Shown in pieces: positions 22,089 through 23,637 of a DNA stretch of 23,637 nucleotides; position 1 is the stretch's first letter, and each line of letters begins with the position of its first letter. The translations under genes and the position numbers were made by a program. Source of the stretch: Bacteroidales bacterium UBA4621 (GTDB lineage Bacteria > Bacteroidota > Bacteroidia > Bacteroidales > Paludibacteraceae). Under the pieces are notes generated by a model. The model saw nothing but the letters and a program-made list of their open reading frames with translations, had not been told where the DNA came from and made no database searches. The stretch is from contig DGIN01000080.1 in assembly GCA_002387325.1 (NCBI GenBank), forward strand, positions 31,295 through 54,931, written 5' to 3'.

Positions 22089-23465
22089 ATGCTAACGTTA
22101 AAACAAATCTACGACGATAAAGAGAAAGTAATCGCCGGATTGGAGAAGAAACACTTCGCCGGTGCACGCGAAGCCATCGGGCAGGTGATCGCCCTTGATA
22201 CCGAGCGCAAGACCGCACAGCAGAAAAAAGACGCTGCTGCTGCCGAGATGAACAAGATTTCCAAGTCCATCGGTATGCTGATGGCACAGGGCAAAAAAGA
22301 GGAAGCCGAGCAAGCCAAGGCACAGACGGGTACGCTCAAACAGGATATTGCCGCTTACGACGAGCAGATGGCCAAAGCCGAGCATGCCCAATGCGATCTG
22401 CTGCTCACTATCCCGAATGTGCCTTACGAACTGGTGCCGCAGGGTGCAAGTGCCGAAGACAACCTCGCCGTGAAAGTAGGCGGGTTTACCACGGGAGCGC
22501 GACTGAAAGTACTGGAACAGGACAATGAGAAGGCTTTCTCAGCAGAAGGTGCCGCTATCGCTTTGCGGGACTGGCCTTCCGAGGAGAACCCTGAGCCTGC
22601 CAATGCCAAACTGCCGCACTGGGAACTGGCGAAGAAATACAACCTGATTGATTTCGACCTCGGTGTGAAGATTTCCGGGGCAGGTTTCCCTGTTTATATC
22701 GGTCAGGGGGCACGCCTGCAACGCGCACTAATCAACTTCTTCCTTGCCGAGGCGAACAAGGCAGGCTATACCGAGATTATGCCGCCAACGGTGGTGAACC
22801 AGGCAAGCGGTTACGGCACGGGGCAACTGCCCGACAAAGAGGGACAGATGTACCACTGCGAGGTGGACGACCTGTACTTGATTCCTACGGCAGAGGTGCC
22901 TGTTACGAACCTTTACCGCGATGTAATCATCGACGAGGACAAACTGCCTATCAAGAACTGCGCTTATACCGAGTGCTTCCGCCGCGAAGCAGGGTCGTAT
23001 GGCAAGGACGTGCGCGGTCTGAACCGTCTGCACGAGTTCTCGAAGATTGAGATTGTGCGTATCGATACCCCCGAACACAGCGATGCCAGCCACAAGGAGA
23101 TGTTGGCGCATGTAGAGGGGCTGCTCAAGAAACTGGAGTTGCCGTACCGTATCTTGCGTCTGTCGGGGGGCGATATGTCGTTTACAGCGGCTATATGCTA
23201 CGATTTCGAGGTCTATTCCGAAGCACAGCACCGCTGGCTGGAAGTTTCCTCTACATCGAATTTCGATACCTATCAGGCTAACCGTCTCCACTGTCGTTAC
23301 CGTAGTGCTGCCGACAAGAAAGTGGCTATCGCGCACACTCTCAACGGCTCTGCGCTCGCCCTCCCGCGTATCGTAGCGGCACTGTTGGAGAACAACCAGA
23401 CCGAGGAGGGTATCCGTATTCCTGCGGCACTGCAACCTTTCTTCGGCGATGATATGATTCGCTGA
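22089..23465 (+). CDS. serS: Serine--tRNA ligase
   Basis: SerRS charges tRNA-Ser in the cytoplasm. The N-terminal coiled-coil arm that binds the long variable arm of tRNA-Ser spans about 25-105 (LDTERKTAQQKKDAAAAEMN, then SKSIGMLMAQGKKEEAEQA). Class II motif 2 is FRREAGSYGKDVRGLNRLH, and motif 3 is NGSALALPRIVAALLENNQ. Serine-pocket residues around IPTAEVPVTN are present. Length is 458 residues, longer than the roughly 420-430 usual in Bacteroidales as I recall. The excess maps to about 133-172, between KVGG and LPHWEL, where the sequence RLKVLEQDNEKAFSAEG is not part of the usual short linker. The frame is intact, so the enzyme is probably active. Confidence 0.97.
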   Translation: MLTLKQIYDDKEKVIAGLEKKHFAGAREAIGQVIALDTERKTAQQKKDAAAAEMNKISKSIGMLMAQGKKEEAEQAKAQTGTLKQDIAAYDEQMAKAEHAQCDLLLTIPNVPYELVPQGASAEDNLAVKVGGFTTGARLKVLEQDNEKAFSAEGAAIALRDWPSEENPEPANAKLPHWELAKKYNLIDFDLGVKISGAGFPVYIGQGARLQRALINFFLAEANKAGYTEIMPPTVVNQASGYGTGQLPDKEGQMYHCEVDDLYLIPTAEVPVTNLYRDVIIDEDKLPIKNCAYTECFRREAGSYGKDVRGLNRLHEFSKIEIVRIDTPEHSDASHKEMLAHVEGLLKKLELPYRILRLSGGDMSFTAAICYDFEVYSEAQHRWLEVSSTSNFDTYQANRLHCRYRSAADKKVAIAHTLNGSALALPRIVAALLENNQTEEGIRIPAALQPFFGDDMIR

Positions 23466-23537
23466 TCTGCTCTTTTCTATCAGCAGTCTAACAGAGAGAC
23501 TGTCCGGCAAACATATAGTGTCCATTTAGAAACGCAA

Positions 23538-23615
23538 TTTTGGGGTACACTTTTGCCCCCTGTCAGCCCCTGTTGAGGGGACCGAAACAGGGGCTGACAG
23601 GGGGGCGCCCCAAAA
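23538..23615. repeat. Very long GC-rich inverted repeat
   Basis: CCCCCTGTCAGCCCCTGTT (23556-23574) and its exact complement at 23586-23604 form a perfect 19-bp stem with an 11-nt loop. Outside it, TTTTGGGG (23538-23545) pairs with CCCCAAAA (23608-23615) across an internal loop. No T run follows. It is about 70-150 bp after serS and differs in composition from the DNA around it. It may be a repeat or mobile-element end; the window stops too soon to tell. Confidence 0.75.
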
Positions 23616-23637
23616 AACCGTCCAAGGCAAATGCAAG

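Overview
The window looks like chromosome of a Bacteroidota bacterium, most likely order Bacteroidales. Several genes start 20-30 bp or more downstream of the phylum-specific promoter (TTTG or TTG, about 19-20 bp, then TAnnTTTG). The gene families also fit: a PG_1098-like THUMP-like methyltransferase, an LptE-family lipoprotein behind a sigma-54 activator, a TonB-dependent receptor with a CarboxypepD_reg-like N-terminus, and a secreted protein ending in a type IX secretion (T9SS) sorting domain. I cannot fix the family or genus from the sequence. No tRNA, rRNA, CRISPR array, transposase or phage gene was found.

Layout. (1) 173-3471: pheT with its own promoter, then a small exported protein, closed by a terminator that can also serve mutS from the other side. 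(2) 10500-3491, minus strand: a compact run of sigma-54-type activator, lptE, a TonB-dependent receptor and mutS, driven by a clear promoter at 10527-10558; lptE and the receptor gene overlap. (3) 10501-11573: about 1.07 kb with no credible gene, but full of palindromes, paired hairpin modules and an 11-bp repeat array. (4) 11574-12585: a small conserved-type protein and a membrane protein with a PH-like domain, then a terminator. (5) 12607-15923: a small helix-turn-helix protein, two tandem paralogous outer-membrane barrel proteins of TorF/Gcw_chp type, and an ApbE-type flavin transferase. (6) 15924-16356: a spacer with terminators and a MITE-like element. (7) 16357-19836: a 1159-residue multidomain T9SS cargo protein. 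(8) 19957-21141: the THUMP-like methyltransferase. (9) 21160-23465: rplU-rpmA behind a long leader, a UUCG hairpin, then serS, followed by a very long GC-rich inverted repeat at the window edge.

The coding genes divide into translation and maintenance (pheT, mutS, rplU, rpmA, serS, methyltransferase) and envelope functions (lptE, receptor, barrel pair, ApbE, T9SS cargo). The part that gene calls do not explain is the non-coding DNA. It holds a family of perfect stems closed by exactly three bases, two of which recur with compensatory base changes, and several short tandem repeats with 7-, 9- or 11-bp periods. I regard that as the best candidate here for something undescribed.
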